A stretch of 64,000 bases of DNA from Methylotenera sp. L2L1 (GCF_000744605.1 NZ_JQMG01000001.1:558001-622000), one strand, 5' to 3'. Positions 18,087-26,932 are shown, counted from the first letter of the stretch. Numbers and translations are program-made. Notes: a model not told the origin generated them from the letters alone.

Positions 18087-18812
18087 CTAACGTATGGCTG
18101 CATCAAATCTGGCTGTAACATTTCCCCAATTAATAATGCTGAATAAGCTGTTTATATATTCAGCCCGACGATTCTGATACTTGAGGTAATAGGCATGCTC
18201 CCATACATCCAGTACTAAAATGGGGACTACGCCCCAAGCAGTCAGTTTTTGGTGGTTTTCGCATTGCAATATCATCAACTTTCCGCTTGCTGGCAGGTAG
18301 CCCAATATACCCCAACCAGCGCCTTCAACACTGATCGTTGCGGCTGACATCTGCGCCTTGAACTTATCAAAAGACTTGAAGTTATCTTCGATAGCCTTCA
18401 GTAGTTCACCTGTTGGGCTACCGCCCTTAGCGGATAGATTGGTCCAGTAAATCGTATGTAAAATGTGGCTAGACAGAGCAAATGCCAACTCTTTCTCATA
18501 ATGTTTTACCAAAGAAAAATCACCACTCTCACGGGCTAATGCTAATCCATCTTCTGCCTTGTTCGCAGTTGCAACTGCTGGCTTGTGATGAAAGTGATAA
18601 TGCAACTCCACCGTACGGGCATCAATCACAGGCTCTAACGCATCATAAGCATAGGGTAAAGGTGATAACACATATTTACCTGAGCTATCTGTAAGCTTGT
18701 CTTGATAAGGCGCAACTCGGATGTTATCTCGGGCTTGTGCAACATTGCTCGCCAATGCTAGACCACCAACAATAGCGGCACTATTTTGTAAAAATTCTCT
18801 ACGTGTGGACAC
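18087..18812 (-). CDS. Fe/Mn-type superoxide dismutase with Tat-like signal (ChrC-like)
   Basis: A 241-residue protein beginning STRREFLQNSAAIVGGLALA, a twin-arginine signal that suggests folded export to the periplasm. The mature part has the Fe/Mn-SOD ligands: His in LHYHFHHK, His in LSSHILHTIYW, and Asp plus His in LDVWEHAYYLKY. It converts superoxide to peroxide and oxygen; chromate reduction makes superoxide, which explains its place between chrA and chrB (as in ChrC of known chr operons). The metal (Fe or Mn) cannot be decided from reading alone. Confidence 0.88.
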   Translation of the reverse strand: MSTRREFLQNSAAIVGGLALASNVAQARDNIRVAPYQDKLTDSSGKYVLSPLPYAYDALEPVIDARTVELHYHFHHKPAVATANKAEDGLALARESGDFSLVKHYEKELAFALSSHILHTIYWTNLSAKGGSPTGELLKAIEDNFKSFDKFKAQMSAATISVEGAGWGILGYLPASGKLMILQCENHQKLTAWGVVPILVLDVWEHAYYLKYQNRRAEYINSLFSIINWGNVTARFDAAIR

Positions 18813-18830
18813 TGTTTTTCCTTCATATAT

Positions 18831-20189
18831 TTAGACAAATAATTTAAATAACATCCCCAAAGCGCCGCATGCCAATATCACGGAAATAACATTCATTTTT
18901 AAGCGGAATACAGCAAGCATCGCCAACCCAGTCAGCACAATAGAAAACCAATCGATTGTGCCGGCTAACCCAGTGGACCAAAATACATGATATGCAAAGA
19001 ACAATGCTAAATTTAGAATCACCCCTACCACTGCTGCCGTAATCGCGCTCAATGGTGCAGTGAACTTTAAATTGCCATGCGTAGTTTCAATAAATGGTGC
19101 GCCCATGAAAATAAAGATAAAACTTGGCAGGAATGTAAAAAACGTGACGATAGATGCTGCCACAACAGCGGATGCAGAAATGGCATCAGGCCCAAACACC
19201 TGAGAAACCCAGCCCCCAACAAAGCCCACAAAAGTCACCACCATAATCAGCGGTCCAGGTGTTGTTTCACCCAATGCAAGCCCATCAATCATTTGAGTTG
19301 GGGTAAGCCAGTGATAGTGCTCCACAGCGCCCTGATACACATATGGCAACACCGCATAAGCCCCGCCAAATGTCAGCAATGCTGCTTTAGTAAAAAACCA
19401 AGCCATTTGGGTAAACGCAGCATCCCACCCATAAAGCCCAATCAATACCGACATGACCATCAGCCAAATGCCAATGCCAACACCTGCAATACGTGCCATT
19501 TTTGCTAAGCTGAATTTTGCATGCTCTGGTGTTGGCGTATCGTCGTCAATGAGGGCTGCGCCATAATCTTTTTTAGATGCGCCATGCCCACCACCGACTT
19601 TGAAGTATTGCGGAATCATGCGTCCACCAACATGGCCTATCAAAGCAGCGACCGCCACAATAAGTGGGAATGGCAGGTTTAATACAAAAATAGCAATAAA
19701 GGCTAATGCAGCAATCGCCCACATCACCTGATTTTTTAATGCTCTTGACCCGATACGATAGGCGGCAAGTAGAACGATGGCAACAACGGCAGGTTTAATT
19801 CCATACAGTGCACCCGCGACCGCCGGTAACGACCCATAAGCCATATATATCCATGCGAGCGCAGTCAGGATAAAGAATGAGGGCAACACAAACAATACGC
19901 CAGCAACAATACCACCCCAAGTGCGGTGCATTAACCAGCCAATATAGGTTGCCAACTGTTGCGCCTCTGGGCCTGGCAACACCATACAATAGTTTAGTGC
20001 GTGTAAGAATCGCGTCTCGGATATCCAGCGCTTCTTTTCGACCAAGTCGTGATGCATGATAGAGATTTGACCAGCAGGGCCGCCAAAGCTAATAAAACCT
20101 AACTTTAGCCAGTATGCAAATGCTTGAGCGAAAGAAACTGGTGCCGGGGTTGTGGAAATTGATGGTGAATTTTTATTGGTAACGTCCAT
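18831..20189 (-). CDS. chrA: ChrA, chromate efflux transporter
   Basis: A 452-residue two-domain CHR-family antiporter with about ten to twelve membrane helices. Signature elements of the first domain are FISFGGPAGQISIMH and YCMVLPGPEAQQLATYIGW. The second domain repeats the pattern (ALLTFGGAYAVLPYVYQGAVE and LGETTPGPLIMVVTFVGF). It exports chromate from the cytoplasm. It is the first gene of a minus-strand operon with sod and the ChrB domain protein (spacings of 18 and 7 bp). Confidence 0.93.
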   Translation of the reverse strand: MDVTNKNSPSISTTPAPVSFAQAFAYWLKLGFISFGGPAGQISIMHHDLVEKKRWISETRFLHALNYCMVLPGPEAQQLATYIGWLMHRTWGGIVAGVLFVLPSFFILTALAWIYMAYGSLPAVAGALYGIKPAVVAIVLLAAYRIGSRALKNQVMWAIAALAFIAIFVLNLPFPLIVAVAALIGHVGGRMIPQYFKVGGGHGASKKDYGAALIDDDTPTPEHAKFSLAKMARIAGVGIGIWLMVMSVLIGLYGWDAAFTQMAWFFTKAALLTFGGAYAVLPYVYQGAVEHYHWLTPTQMIDGLALGETTPGPLIMVVTFVGFVGGWVSQVFGPDAISASAVVAASIVTFFTFLPSFIFIFMGAPFIETTHGNLKFTAPLSAITAAVVGVILNLALFFAYHVFWSTGLAGTIDWFSIVLTGLAMLAVFRLKMNVISVILACGALGMLFKLFV

Positions 20190-20633
20190 AAGCTCTCTTT
20201 TATCGTTGGCACAAAGCCAAGATTATAGAGCAGACCTTGGACGCTTTGCGTCTTGAAGCGGGGAGGCTGCTAAATCCCCATTACCTGAATATTAACTTAA
20301 CCTCACGCTTCTTGCAAGGCAGGCATCAACAAGAAAAGAGTCGTTACAACGAGTCTTTGCAACCCATTTTCTTTTCGGCACCTTGTTTCAGCACCTTGGC
20401 CGACTCACTCTCTACGCCACGCTCTTAGTACAGACTCGTACATTAAGTAAGCTTTAATCAATGCATACCATTTAGCTTAAAGATTAAAACTGTACACAAT
20501 CAATCAAACAGAAATATCATGCAATTCTAAATATAACTATTAGTTATTAAAATATAAATATTAATTATTTTTAATTATTTCAAAAGCACGATAGAGTTTG
20601 TGACATTGCAATTACTTATCGTAAAGAGAAATC
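20190..20633. other. Intergenic region between chrA and yezD
   Basis: About 440 bp between divergent genes. No protein frame looks real. The last 110 bases before yezD are extremely A/T-rich (20525-20580) and probably hold its promoter; a GAGA ribosome-binding sequence lies about 8 bases before the yezD ATG. I see no tRNA, repeat or riboswitch that I can name. Confidence 0.5.
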
Positions 20634-20828
20634 ATGTCACTCAATCAAGCTTCATATAAAACTAGCAGCATCTATACACGCAAAAGTAACGATTTATCAG
20701 AAAATATCCTGCGTGTTGTTGAGGAACTGAAGCAAGGCTCTGGCTATGGTTCAGTAGAAATTATCTTACATGAGGGACGTGTGACACAGATTGAAAAAAG
20801 AGAAAAAATCAGACTTCCACAAGACTAA
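20634..20828 (+). CDS. YezD family small protein (DUF2292)
   Basis: A 64-residue protein whose C-terminal half, YGSVEIILHEGRVTQIEKRE followed by KIRL, matches the YezD/DUF2292 pattern. The N-terminal part is a short helix region (SENILRVVEELKQG). Family members are commonly encoded beside sulfate assimilation genes, which fits the cysE, cysteine desulfurase and sulfate-binding genes nearby. Its molecular function is not established. Confidence 0.82.
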   Translation: MSLNQASYKTSSIYTRKSNDLSENILRVVEELKQGSGYGSVEIILHEGRVTQIEKREKIRLPQD

Positions 20829-20919
20829 ATCAGGCCAATAGTCACTAATAAACACTTTAACTACCCAATAGCATCACTAAACAAAATTTAGTGTGGCTAT
20901 CAAACAGGAGGCTCTTATC

Positions 20920-21261
20920 ATGAGTTCAGTATTAATTGTAGGCGGCGACCAAGTCGATGGCATTAAAGAGGTACTTGGTAATTATGGGGTTAGCAATATT
21001 CACCATTGGTCAGGTAGAAATGGCGGTGACGGCAATAAAGTGATTCCACAAAGTACCAAAGTGATTGTATTGGTGACAAAGTGGGTGAATCATTCGATTA
21101 CATATAAAGTCAAAAAACATGCCACTAAACATGGAATTAAAGTGCTATATACCCCGAATGCTTCTAGAGAAAGAATGTTCGATATCATTAAGAAGGATGA
21201 ACTAAAGCCTATTATTGAGTCTGCTTTTAATCAAAAAGGCTGGTGGCCGTTTAATGCTTAG
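20920..21261 (+). CDS. DUF2325 family protein
   Basis: A 113-residue protein starting MSSVLIVGGDQVDGIKEVLG at the ATG 20920, chosen for a perfect AGGAGG ribosome-binding site at 20906-20911. A longer in-frame start at 20893 overlaps that site. The pattern of an N-terminal Rossmann-like VGGD strand and then VIVLVTKWVNHSITYKVKKH is typical of DUF2325 proteins, for which no function is established. It is cotranscribed with, or just downstream of, yezD and faces the encapsulin operon. Confidence 0.8.
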   Translation: MSSVLIVGGDQVDGIKEVLGNYGVSNIHHWSGRNGGDGNKVIPQSTKVIVLVTKWVNHSITYKVKKHATKHGIKVLYTPNASRERMFDIIKKDELKPIIESAFNQKGWWPFNA

Positions 21262-21323
21262 TAGACACTAGACAACGTAAAGCCAAGCATCACACAAACA
21301 TGACTCAATAGCCCTAAAAGAAA

Positions 21324-21359
21324 TTAACCCTGCATGTGATCAACCATATGCAGGGTTAA
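21324..21359. terminator. Strong hairpin between convergent DUF2325 and desulfurase genes
   Basis: A perfect 12-bp stem (TTAACCCTGCAT at 21324-21335 with ATGCAGGGTTAA at 21348-21359) encloses a 12-base loop. It sits between two converging genes and can act in both directions. The U-tract is weak in each direction, so termination strength is uncertain. Confidence 0.65.
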
Positions 21360-21415
21360 TTGTTATTAAAACGACTTAACGATTAAGCCAACTAAATTAC
21401 AAATTACTGGCTTAA

Positions 21416-23293
21416 TTACAATCCACTTGGCGTGCGATGTGACGTCAACTGAAATAAAGCATTGACCATCACGTCTACTTCAGCTGGCGTATTATAAAAA
21501 GCAAAAGCAAGTGATGGTCGCACCGTGGTTTCCACGCCAAAGCGACGTAAAATCGGTTGCGCGCAATGGTGTCCTGAACGCACCGCAATGCCTTCCTGAT
21601 TTAATGCAGCACCCACTTCTTCACTCTTGAACCCATCCAATTTAAAAGACAAGACACTGGCTTTCTCTTTGGCTGTGCCAATAAAATGCAAGCCTGGCAC
21701 TTTTTGCATCGCAGCGGTGGCATACACTAATAAGTCATGCTCATAGCGTGCGATATTATCAATACCAATACGCTCAACATACTCTAATGCAGCACCTAAG
21801 CCTACCGCATCCGCAATATTGCCAGTGCCGGCCTCAAACTTGGCAGGAGCTTCATGATAGACAGTTTTATCAATGGTCACATCTTGAATCATATTACCGC
21901 CGCCTTGCCATGCCGGCATATCATTCAACACTTCTGGCTTGCCATACAATGCACCAATCCCAGTAGGCCCAAATACTTTATGTCCTGAGAATACAAAAAA
22001 GTCAGGGTCTAGCGCTTGTACATCCGTGCGCATGTGTGACACAGACTGCGCGCCATCCAGCAACACTTTGGCACCGACACGATGCGCCATCTTTATCATC
22101 TCAGCGGCTGGTGTCACCGTACCCAATGCGTTCGACACTTGGGTGAATGACACTAACTTAACCCGTGAAGTTAGCAGGTTTTGGTATTCATTCAACAATA
22201 CTTGTCCACTGTCATCGACGGGTGCGACCTTCAGCTTCGCGCCGGTTTCTTGGCACAATTGCTGCCAAGGTACGATATTAGCGTGATGCTCAAGTTGTGA
22301 AATGAGGATTTCGTCACCTTCGCCAATATGTTTTTTGCCCCAAGTTTTGGCTACTAAGTTAATTGCTTCAGTCGTCCCGCGCACGAAAACGATGTTATCC
22401 ACTGACGGCGCATTGATGAATCGTCTCACGGTCTCACGCGCACCTTCATACGCATCCGTTGCACGCGCTGCCAACTCATGTGCCGCACGGTGAATATTTG
22501 AATTTTCATGTGTATAGAAATATGAAATTCTATCAATCACCGCCTGTGGTTTTTGCGTAGTAGCCGCGTTATCAAACCAAATCAAAGGACGCCCATTCAC
22601 CAACTCACGCAAAATAGGAAAGTCTTTACGTACCAAATGCGCATCAAATGGAGGATGCGCACTACGCGCCGGAGTTGCCACCACAGCACCCTGTGGGTGA
22701 GACGCTCCCTGCAAGAAGTAATAAGGCAATGCAGTGGCTTGGCTAGTATTTGTTTGACTAGCGCCTGCGCTATTGATATCGGCCTTACCTCCCAGATCAC
22801 CTAACAGCTGATTGAGTTCTGCCTGATAAGGGTCATCAATCCCACCTATTAAATGGCTGATATCCACAACCCCACTAACAGGCAGCTGATTAGCATAGCC
22901 AGTATTCACCACATCTGTGGGGTTAGCATTTTGCACACCAGAGGCAACACTGGGGATGGCAGACAAACCTGATGGCGATGCCTGTGCAGGGTCAGTCGCA
23001 ACATTAGCACTAGGCACCACAGCATTCACGGCTAGTGGGTTGAGTGAAGCATTAGAGGGAAAGCTTTCTTTACCATCCAAAGGCGAGCCCGCAGGAAAGC
23101 CCTCTGCATACAGCTCATTCACAATCCGGCTCAACTCAGCCACATCAAAGTGCCCAGTCTCACTTGCCTGTCTACCCAAAGCTAGGCTGGCAGCCATACG
23201 TGGATGCTCACCGGGCACAGAGGCCAGAATAGCTTCTGGCTCAAACGATGATAAGTCACCTATTCCTGATGAATATCCATTACTTGTAGTCAT
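21416..23293 (-). CDS. Family 2A encapsulin cargo: cysteine desulfurase with N-terminal loading domain
   Basis: A 625-residue SufS-type cysteine desulfurase. The PLP enzyme begins near residue 215 (VRKDFPILRELVNGRPLIWF, then DNAATTQKP). The Schiff-base lysine is K439 in FSGHKVFGPTG and the catalytic cysteine is C577 in RSGHHCAQP. The first ~210 residues are low-complexity and rich in Ser, Ala, Pro and Asn, with a few conserved-looking patches (GVVDISHLIGGIDDPYQAEL); in this family that extension targets the enzyme into the encapsulin shell. The enzyme removes sulfur from L-cysteine, and family 2A compartments are reported to accumulate elemental sulfur. Its start overlaps the shell gene's end by 14 bases, suggesting coupled translation. 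Confidence 0.95.
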   Translation of the reverse strand: MTTSNGYSSGIGDLSSFEPEAILASVPGEHPRMAASLALGRQASETGHFDVAELSRIVNELYAEGFPAGSPLDGKESFPSNASLNPLAVNAVVPSANVATDPAQASPSGLSAIPSVASGVQNANPTDVVNTGYANQLPVSGVVDISHLIGGIDDPYQAELNQLLGDLGGKADINSAGASQTNTSQATALPYYFLQGASHPQGAVVATPARSAHPPFDAHLVRKDFPILRELVNGRPLIWFDNAATTQKPQAVIDRISYFYTHENSNIHRAAHELAARATDAYEGARETVRRFINAPSVDNIVFVRGTTEAINLVAKTWGKKHIGEGDEILISQLEHHANIVPWQQLCQETGAKLKVAPVDDSGQVLLNEYQNLLTSRVKLVSFTQVSNALGTVTPAAEMIKMAHRVGAKVLLDGAQSVSHMRTDVQALDPDFFVFSGHKVFGPTGIGALYGKPEVLNDMPAWQGGGNMIQDVTIDKTVYHEAPAKFEAGTGNIADAVGLGAALEYVERIGIDNIARYEHDLLVYATAAMQKVPGLHFIGTAKEKASVLSFKLDGFKSEEVGAALNQEGIAVRSGHHCAQPILRRFGVETTVRPSLAFAFYNTPAEVDVMVNALFQLTSHRTPSGL

Positions 23294-24197
23294 AGTAGTT
23301 GCCTACGTCAACATTTTCCAATACGGCAATTGCATCATCTGTCAGCACTGCTAGTGAGCAATAAAGTGAAACCAAGTATGAAGCAATCGCTTTGTGGTTA
23401 ATGCCCATAAAGCGTACAGATAAGCCCATGCTTTGTTGGCCTGGTAGGTTTGGTTGATACAAACCAACCACACCTTGACGGCTTTCACCTGTGCGTAATA
23501 ATAAAATGTTGGTTTTACCATTCGTCACTTTCAATTTATCGCAAGGGATAATCGGTACGCCGCGCCATGTGATAAATTGTGAGCCAAACAATGCTACGGT
23601 TGGTGGAGGCACGCCACGACGTGTGCACTCACGGCCAAATCCAGCAATCGCCTGTGGGTGCGCTAAGAAGAATGCTGGTTCTTTCCAAACTTTTGAGAGC
23701 AATTCATCAAAGTCATCTGGTGTAGGGAAACCAGTACGCGACTTTACTTTTTGTGTGTCGGCAACGTTATTTAACAAACCATACTCTTTGTTGTTAATGA
23801 GCTCGCTTTCTTGACGCTCTTTCACCGTTTCAATGGTTAAGCGTAATTGCTCTTTAATTTGATTGTGCGGGCTGCTGTATAAATCGGAAACACGGGTATG
23901 CACGTCAACTGCTGTGTTCACAGCATTCAACACATACTCACGGCCCCACTCTTCATAGTCTACAAAAGTCGCTGGAATATCACGCTCATCTTTTGCTGAA
24001 CAATCCACTTCAATCGCGCTTGGATCTTTTACCTTATTCACACGATAAATACCGGCTTCTACTGGCACCCATTGCATTAAGTGCACTAACCAGCGTGGCG
24101 TGATGGTGCCCATCATTGGAACAGTTTTGGTTGCGTTCGATAGTGTACGTGCGGCAACATCACCTAATGCGGTATGTGCTTGATGAATATCAGTCAT
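23280..24197 (-). CDS. Family 2A encapsulin nanocompartment shell protein (SrpI-like)
   Basis: A 305-residue HK97-fold shell protein. It matches, as I recall the family, SrpI-type sequences: the N-arm ALGDVAARTLSNATKTVP, TITPRWLVHLMQWVPVEAGIY, then DVHTRVSDLYSSPHNQIKEQ, FLAHPQAIAGFGRECTRRGV and the C-terminal LYCSLAVLTDDAIAVLENV. It self-assembles into a protein cage that encloses the downstream cysteine desulfurase. The gene lies 33 bp after cysE and before the cargo gene, the standard order. Sulfur starvation induces related operons. Confidence 0.96.
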   Translation of the reverse strand: MTDIHQAHTALGDVAARTLSNATKTVPMMGTITPRWLVHLMQWVPVEAGIYRVNKVKDPSAIEVDCSAKDERDIPATFVDYEEWGREYVLNAVNTAVDVHTRVSDLYSSPHNQIKEQLRLTIETVKERQESELINNKEYGLLNNVADTQKVKSRTGFPTPDDFDELLSKVWKEPAFFLAHPQAIAGFGRECTRRGVPPPTVALFGSQFITWRGVPIIPCDKLKVTNGKTNILLLRTGESRQGVVGLYQPNLPGQQSMGLSVRFMGINHKAIASYLVSLYCSLAVLTDDAIAVLENVDVGNYYDYK

Positions 24198-24230
24198 TTA
24201 TTTCTCCTGGTTAAAATTCAAAATTGATCA

Positions 24231-25166
24231 TTACTGTGCAACGTCTACGGTCGCACCTTCTTGTGTTTTGGCTTGCGTGATCTGGCTATTGGGCGGCACG
24301 CTGCGTGTGAGCCAGACATTGCCGCCAATGACGGACCCAGCACCGATGGTGATACGCCCTAAAATAGTGGCGCCTGCGTAAATCACCACATTATCTTCAA
24401 GCACTGGGTGCCGTTCACTACCTTTAATCAGTTGCCCATGTTCATCGGTAGGAAAGCGTTTGGCACCCAAGGTGACTGCCTGATAAAGCCGCACATGGCG
24501 ACCAATCACGGCTGTTTCGCCAATCACGACACCCGTGCCATGATCAATAAAAAATCCTTCGCCGATAGCCGCACCAGGATGGATATCGATGCCAGTGGCA
24601 GAGTGTGCCAGTTCAGAAATAATTCTAGCGATAAGCGGCAAGCCCAGCTTGTGTAGCACATGGGCTAGACGGTAGTGAATAATCGCTGAAATACCGGGGT
24701 AGCAAACTAACACCTCATCTAAGCTACGGGCGGCAGGATCACCTTCAAAAGCGGCGTGAAGATCCGTGTCTAATAAGCGACGTATATTGGGTAGAAATTG
24801 CGCAAACGAACGTGTTTTATTTAGGGCAGCCTCTACACTCGGCGTCTTATCATGCTCAGTATCTGCGGAATAGCGCAGCTCGAGCTGAACCTGCGTATTC
24901 AATTCGCGCAAGGCAGTGTCTAAGGTAAAGCCAACAAAATAGTCGACACCTTCTTCTTTTAATCCTGGGGCGCCTAAACGATTTGGGAATAATGCAGCAC
25001 TTAATCCATCCACCACGTTTTGCAATGACTTTCTTGAAGGCAGTTTTGGTGGCTTATTGCGTCTATGTCTATGCTCAAGCGATGTAAGCCTTGCGTCACG
25101 CAAGGCCTGCACGATACTTGGAATATCAAAACTTTCATTGAGCAATGCGGTAGTTAAGTCAGACAT
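24231..25166 (-). CDS. Serine O-acetyltransferase (EpsC/CysE type)
   Basis: A 311-residue protein from the ATG at 25166 (MSDLTTALLNESFD). A longer frame beginning GTG at 25241 runs through a terminator hairpin and was rejected. The C-terminal left-handed parallel beta-helix has the hexapeptide repeats and catalytic region IHPGAAIGEGFFIDHGTGVV followed by IGETAVIGRHVRLYQAVTLG. It makes O-acetylserine, the carbon skeleton for cysteine that the desulfurase then uses. It leads the operon cysE-shell-desulfurase, and the leader described below sits directly upstream. Confidence 0.94.
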   Translation of the reverse strand: MSDLTTALLNESFDIPSIVQALRDARLTSLEHRHRRNKPPKLPSRKSLQNVVDGLSAALFPNRLGAPGLKEEGVDYFVGFTLDTALRELNTQVQLELRYSADTEHDKTPSVEAALNKTRSFAQFLPNIRRLLDTDLHAAFEGDPAARSLDEVLVCYPGISAIIHYRLAHVLHKLGLPLIARIISELAHSATGIDIHPGAAIGEGFFIDHGTGVVIGETAVIGRHVRLYQAVTLGAKRFPTDEHGQLIKGSERHPVLEDNVVIYAGATILGRITIGAGSVIGGNVWLTRSVPPNSQITQAKTQEGATVDVAQ

Positions 25167-25188
25167 ATCAACACCTGCGATAGAAAAT

Positions 25189-25285
25189 AAAAAAAGCCAG
25201 TGGTCTCTCGACACACTGGCTTCCGGTTGTCCGGTCAGCACTCGCTAACTAAAAATAAGGTGCAAGATGCATGTTGTCATCTTGC
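25189..25285 (-). promoter_or_regulatory. Structured 5' leader with intrinsic terminator upstream of cysE-encapsulin operon
   Basis: On the minus strand, in order toward cysE: an 8-bp hairpin (GCAAGATG/CATCTTGC, 25262-25285), a possible seven-codon frame MHLAPYF then TAG (25249-25272), a small CCGG-ACAA-CCGG hairpin (25223-25234), and a 7-bp terminator stem GCCAGTG/CACTGGC (25196-25220) followed by seven U (25189-25195). The terminator lies 23 bp before the cysE start. This layout suggests transcription attenuation or a riboswitch-like leader. The structures are seen in the sequence; the sensing mechanism is unknown and I cannot match it to a named RNA family. Confidence 0.65.
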
Positions 25286-25357
25286 TGATGTGAGAAATAT
25301 ACACCACTCTTACTATTAAAAAAAGTAGCCACAAAGGATTCTGCTAATTATTTTTAC

Positions 25358-25381
25358 ATATGCATTCATGGTTATATGCAT
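25358..25381. promoter_or_regulatory. Spaced ATATGCAT direct repeat in the cysE/sbp divergent spacer
   Basis: The palindromic octamer ATATGCAT occurs twice (25358-25365 and 25374-25381), start-to-start 16 bases apart, within an A/T-rich tract about 80 bp upstream of sbp. It could be an activator or repressor site for the sulfate-binding gene or for the divergent cysE operon. No regulator was identified. Confidence 0.35.
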
Positions 25382-25458
25382 ATATATTTTTATTCTTTTA
25401 CATTATTTACATTAATGATTACCGTAAGCAATCTTCAATATCTATCTAGAGTAACCTT

Positions 25459-26457
25459 ATGTACAAAAAATCCATTATTGCAGGCTTATTTACGTTAAGC
25501 AGTCTCCTGTTCACCGCGCATGCGGCTGCTGACGCATCGCTACTTAACGTCTCATACGATGTAACAAGAGAGTTCTATAAAGACTTCAACCCCTCTTTTA
25601 TCAATTATTGGAAACAAAAAACTGGCGAAACCGTCAGCATCAACCAATCTCATGGTGGGTCAAGCAAACAGGCAAGATCGGTAGCGGATGGCCTAGAGGC
25701 GGACATCATTACCATGAACCAAGCCCCAGATATTGATATCCTGTATGACAGATCAAAACTAATTCCAAAAGATTGGCAAAAACGCTTACCTAATGCCAGC
25801 TCACCTACAACATCCACTACCGTGTTTTTAGTACGCAAAGGAAATCCAAAAAATATTAAGGATTGGGATGACTTAGTAAAACCAGGCATTAGTGTTGTGA
25901 TTCCTAACCCAAAAACTTCAGGTAACGGTAAATACAGCTATTTAGCTGCGTGGGGATACGTGATTAAAAAAGGTGGCGATGATACTCAGGCAAAAAGCTT
26001 TGTGACTAAACTATTTAAAAACGTACCAGTTTTAGATACTGGCGGGCGTGGGGCAACGACTACATTTGCTCAGCGTGAGATTGGCGATGCATTACTTACA
26101 TTTGAAAATGAAGTTAACTTAATTAAAAAGGAACTTGGTGACAAATTTGATGTTGTCTATCCGTCATCCAGCATTTTGGCTGAGAACCCAATTACTGTCG
26201 TTGATAAATTTGCAATAAAGCATAAAAACCAGGCACTTGCTCAGGCTTATGTCGAATATCACTTCTCTGAAGCTGGCCAAGAAATTGCCGCACACCACTA
26301 CCTAAGGCCAAGCCTAGCATCTGTGGCAAGTAAGTATAAAGCGCGCTTTAAAGCGATAGACTTATTCAGTGTCAATGAGGTATTTGGCGGATGGTCGAAA
26401 GCACAAAAAGTACATTTTGCTGATGGCGCAATATTTGACCAAATTTACCAACATTAA
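25459..26457 (+). CDS. Sulfate ABC transporter substrate-binding protein
   Basis: A 332-residue periplasmic binding protein with a signal peptide cleaved near AHAAADAS. The mature part has the Sbp/CysP pattern: LLNVSYDVTREFYKDFNPSF, QSHGGSSKQARSVADGLEAD, then GNGKYSYLAAWGY and GRGATTTFAQREIGD. It binds sulfate (or thiosulfate) for uptake. No cysT, cysW or cysA follows, so it must serve a permease elsewhere. It is divergent from the cysE-encapsulin operon. Confidence 0.92.
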   Translation: MYKKSIIAGLFTLSSLLFTAHAAADASLLNVSYDVTREFYKDFNPSFINYWKQKTGETVSINQSHGGSSKQARSVADGLEADIITMNQAPDIDILYDRSKLIPKDWQKRLPNASSPTTSTTVFLVRKGNPKNIKDWDDLVKPGISVVIPNPKTSGNGKYSYLAAWGYVIKKGGDDTQAKSFVTKLFKNVPVLDTGGRGATTTFAQREIGDALLTFENEVNLIKKELGDKFDVVYPSSSILAENPITVVDKFAIKHKNQALAQAYVEYHFSEAGQEIAAHHYLRPSLASVASKYKARFKAIDLFSVNEVFGGWSKAQKVHFADGAIFDQIYQH

Positions 26458-26633
26458 CCCACTAAGTATTAAGCATAGTTGAATGATAATCGACGGTGTA
26501 ACGATAGGCCCAACTGAGTAACAGAAGAGCATTAACATGCTTTCTAACATGACGCTAGGTTGGACCTGTAGCAAAATACGTGCATAGTCTGGCAAATAAT
26601 TAAAAGCATATTTAAGCTTGATAACCATTTAAT

Positions 26634-26688
26634 CCTGATAATTATTAGTGCCATTGCACATGACACTAATAATTATCAGGATTTTTTT
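26634..26688 (+). terminator. Intrinsic terminator downstream of the sulfate-binding gene
   Basis: A perfect 17-bp stem (26634-26650 with 26664-26680) and a 13-base loop are followed by an A and then TTTTTTT (26682-26688). It lies 177 bp after the sbp stop. The rest of the 475-bp gap before the CBS gene shows no convincing frame; the last 100 bases are A/T-rich and end in a GAGGAG ribosome-binding sequence. Confidence 0.85.
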
Positions 26689-26932
26689 ATGAATACTCAG
26701 GCGCAACCATGACTGAGCTTAACGCACGGTTTATCAGCACGCATCCTGTTAGATCAATCTAAATACATCATACTATTTAAACTAATGGGCTGACCAATCA
26801 ATGGCGGCAGTCGCCATATAGTTAATTACCCTTATTGGTAAAAAAAATTATTGGTGTATATTTACTCTTTTACTGTAGTTTTTTGCAACACTTTTTAGAC
26901 GACACTTTTGCGCATCACAAGAGGAGATCAGC

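Noticed and set aside
20237-20428. 63-residue plus-strand frame between chrA and yezD
   Set aside because: No family resemblance and no ribosome-binding site; treated as intergenic.
25167-25241. N-terminal extension of the serine acetyltransferase from a GTG at 25241
   Set aside because: The extra 25 codons cover the terminator stem and U-tract and do not resemble the family; the ATG at 25166 starts the conserved protein.
26362-26628. 88-residue hydrophobic minus-strand frame overlapping the end of the sulfate-binding gene
   Set aside because: It overlaps a confident gene on the opposite strand and resembles no sulfate permease; likely a chance frame in A/T-rich sequence.
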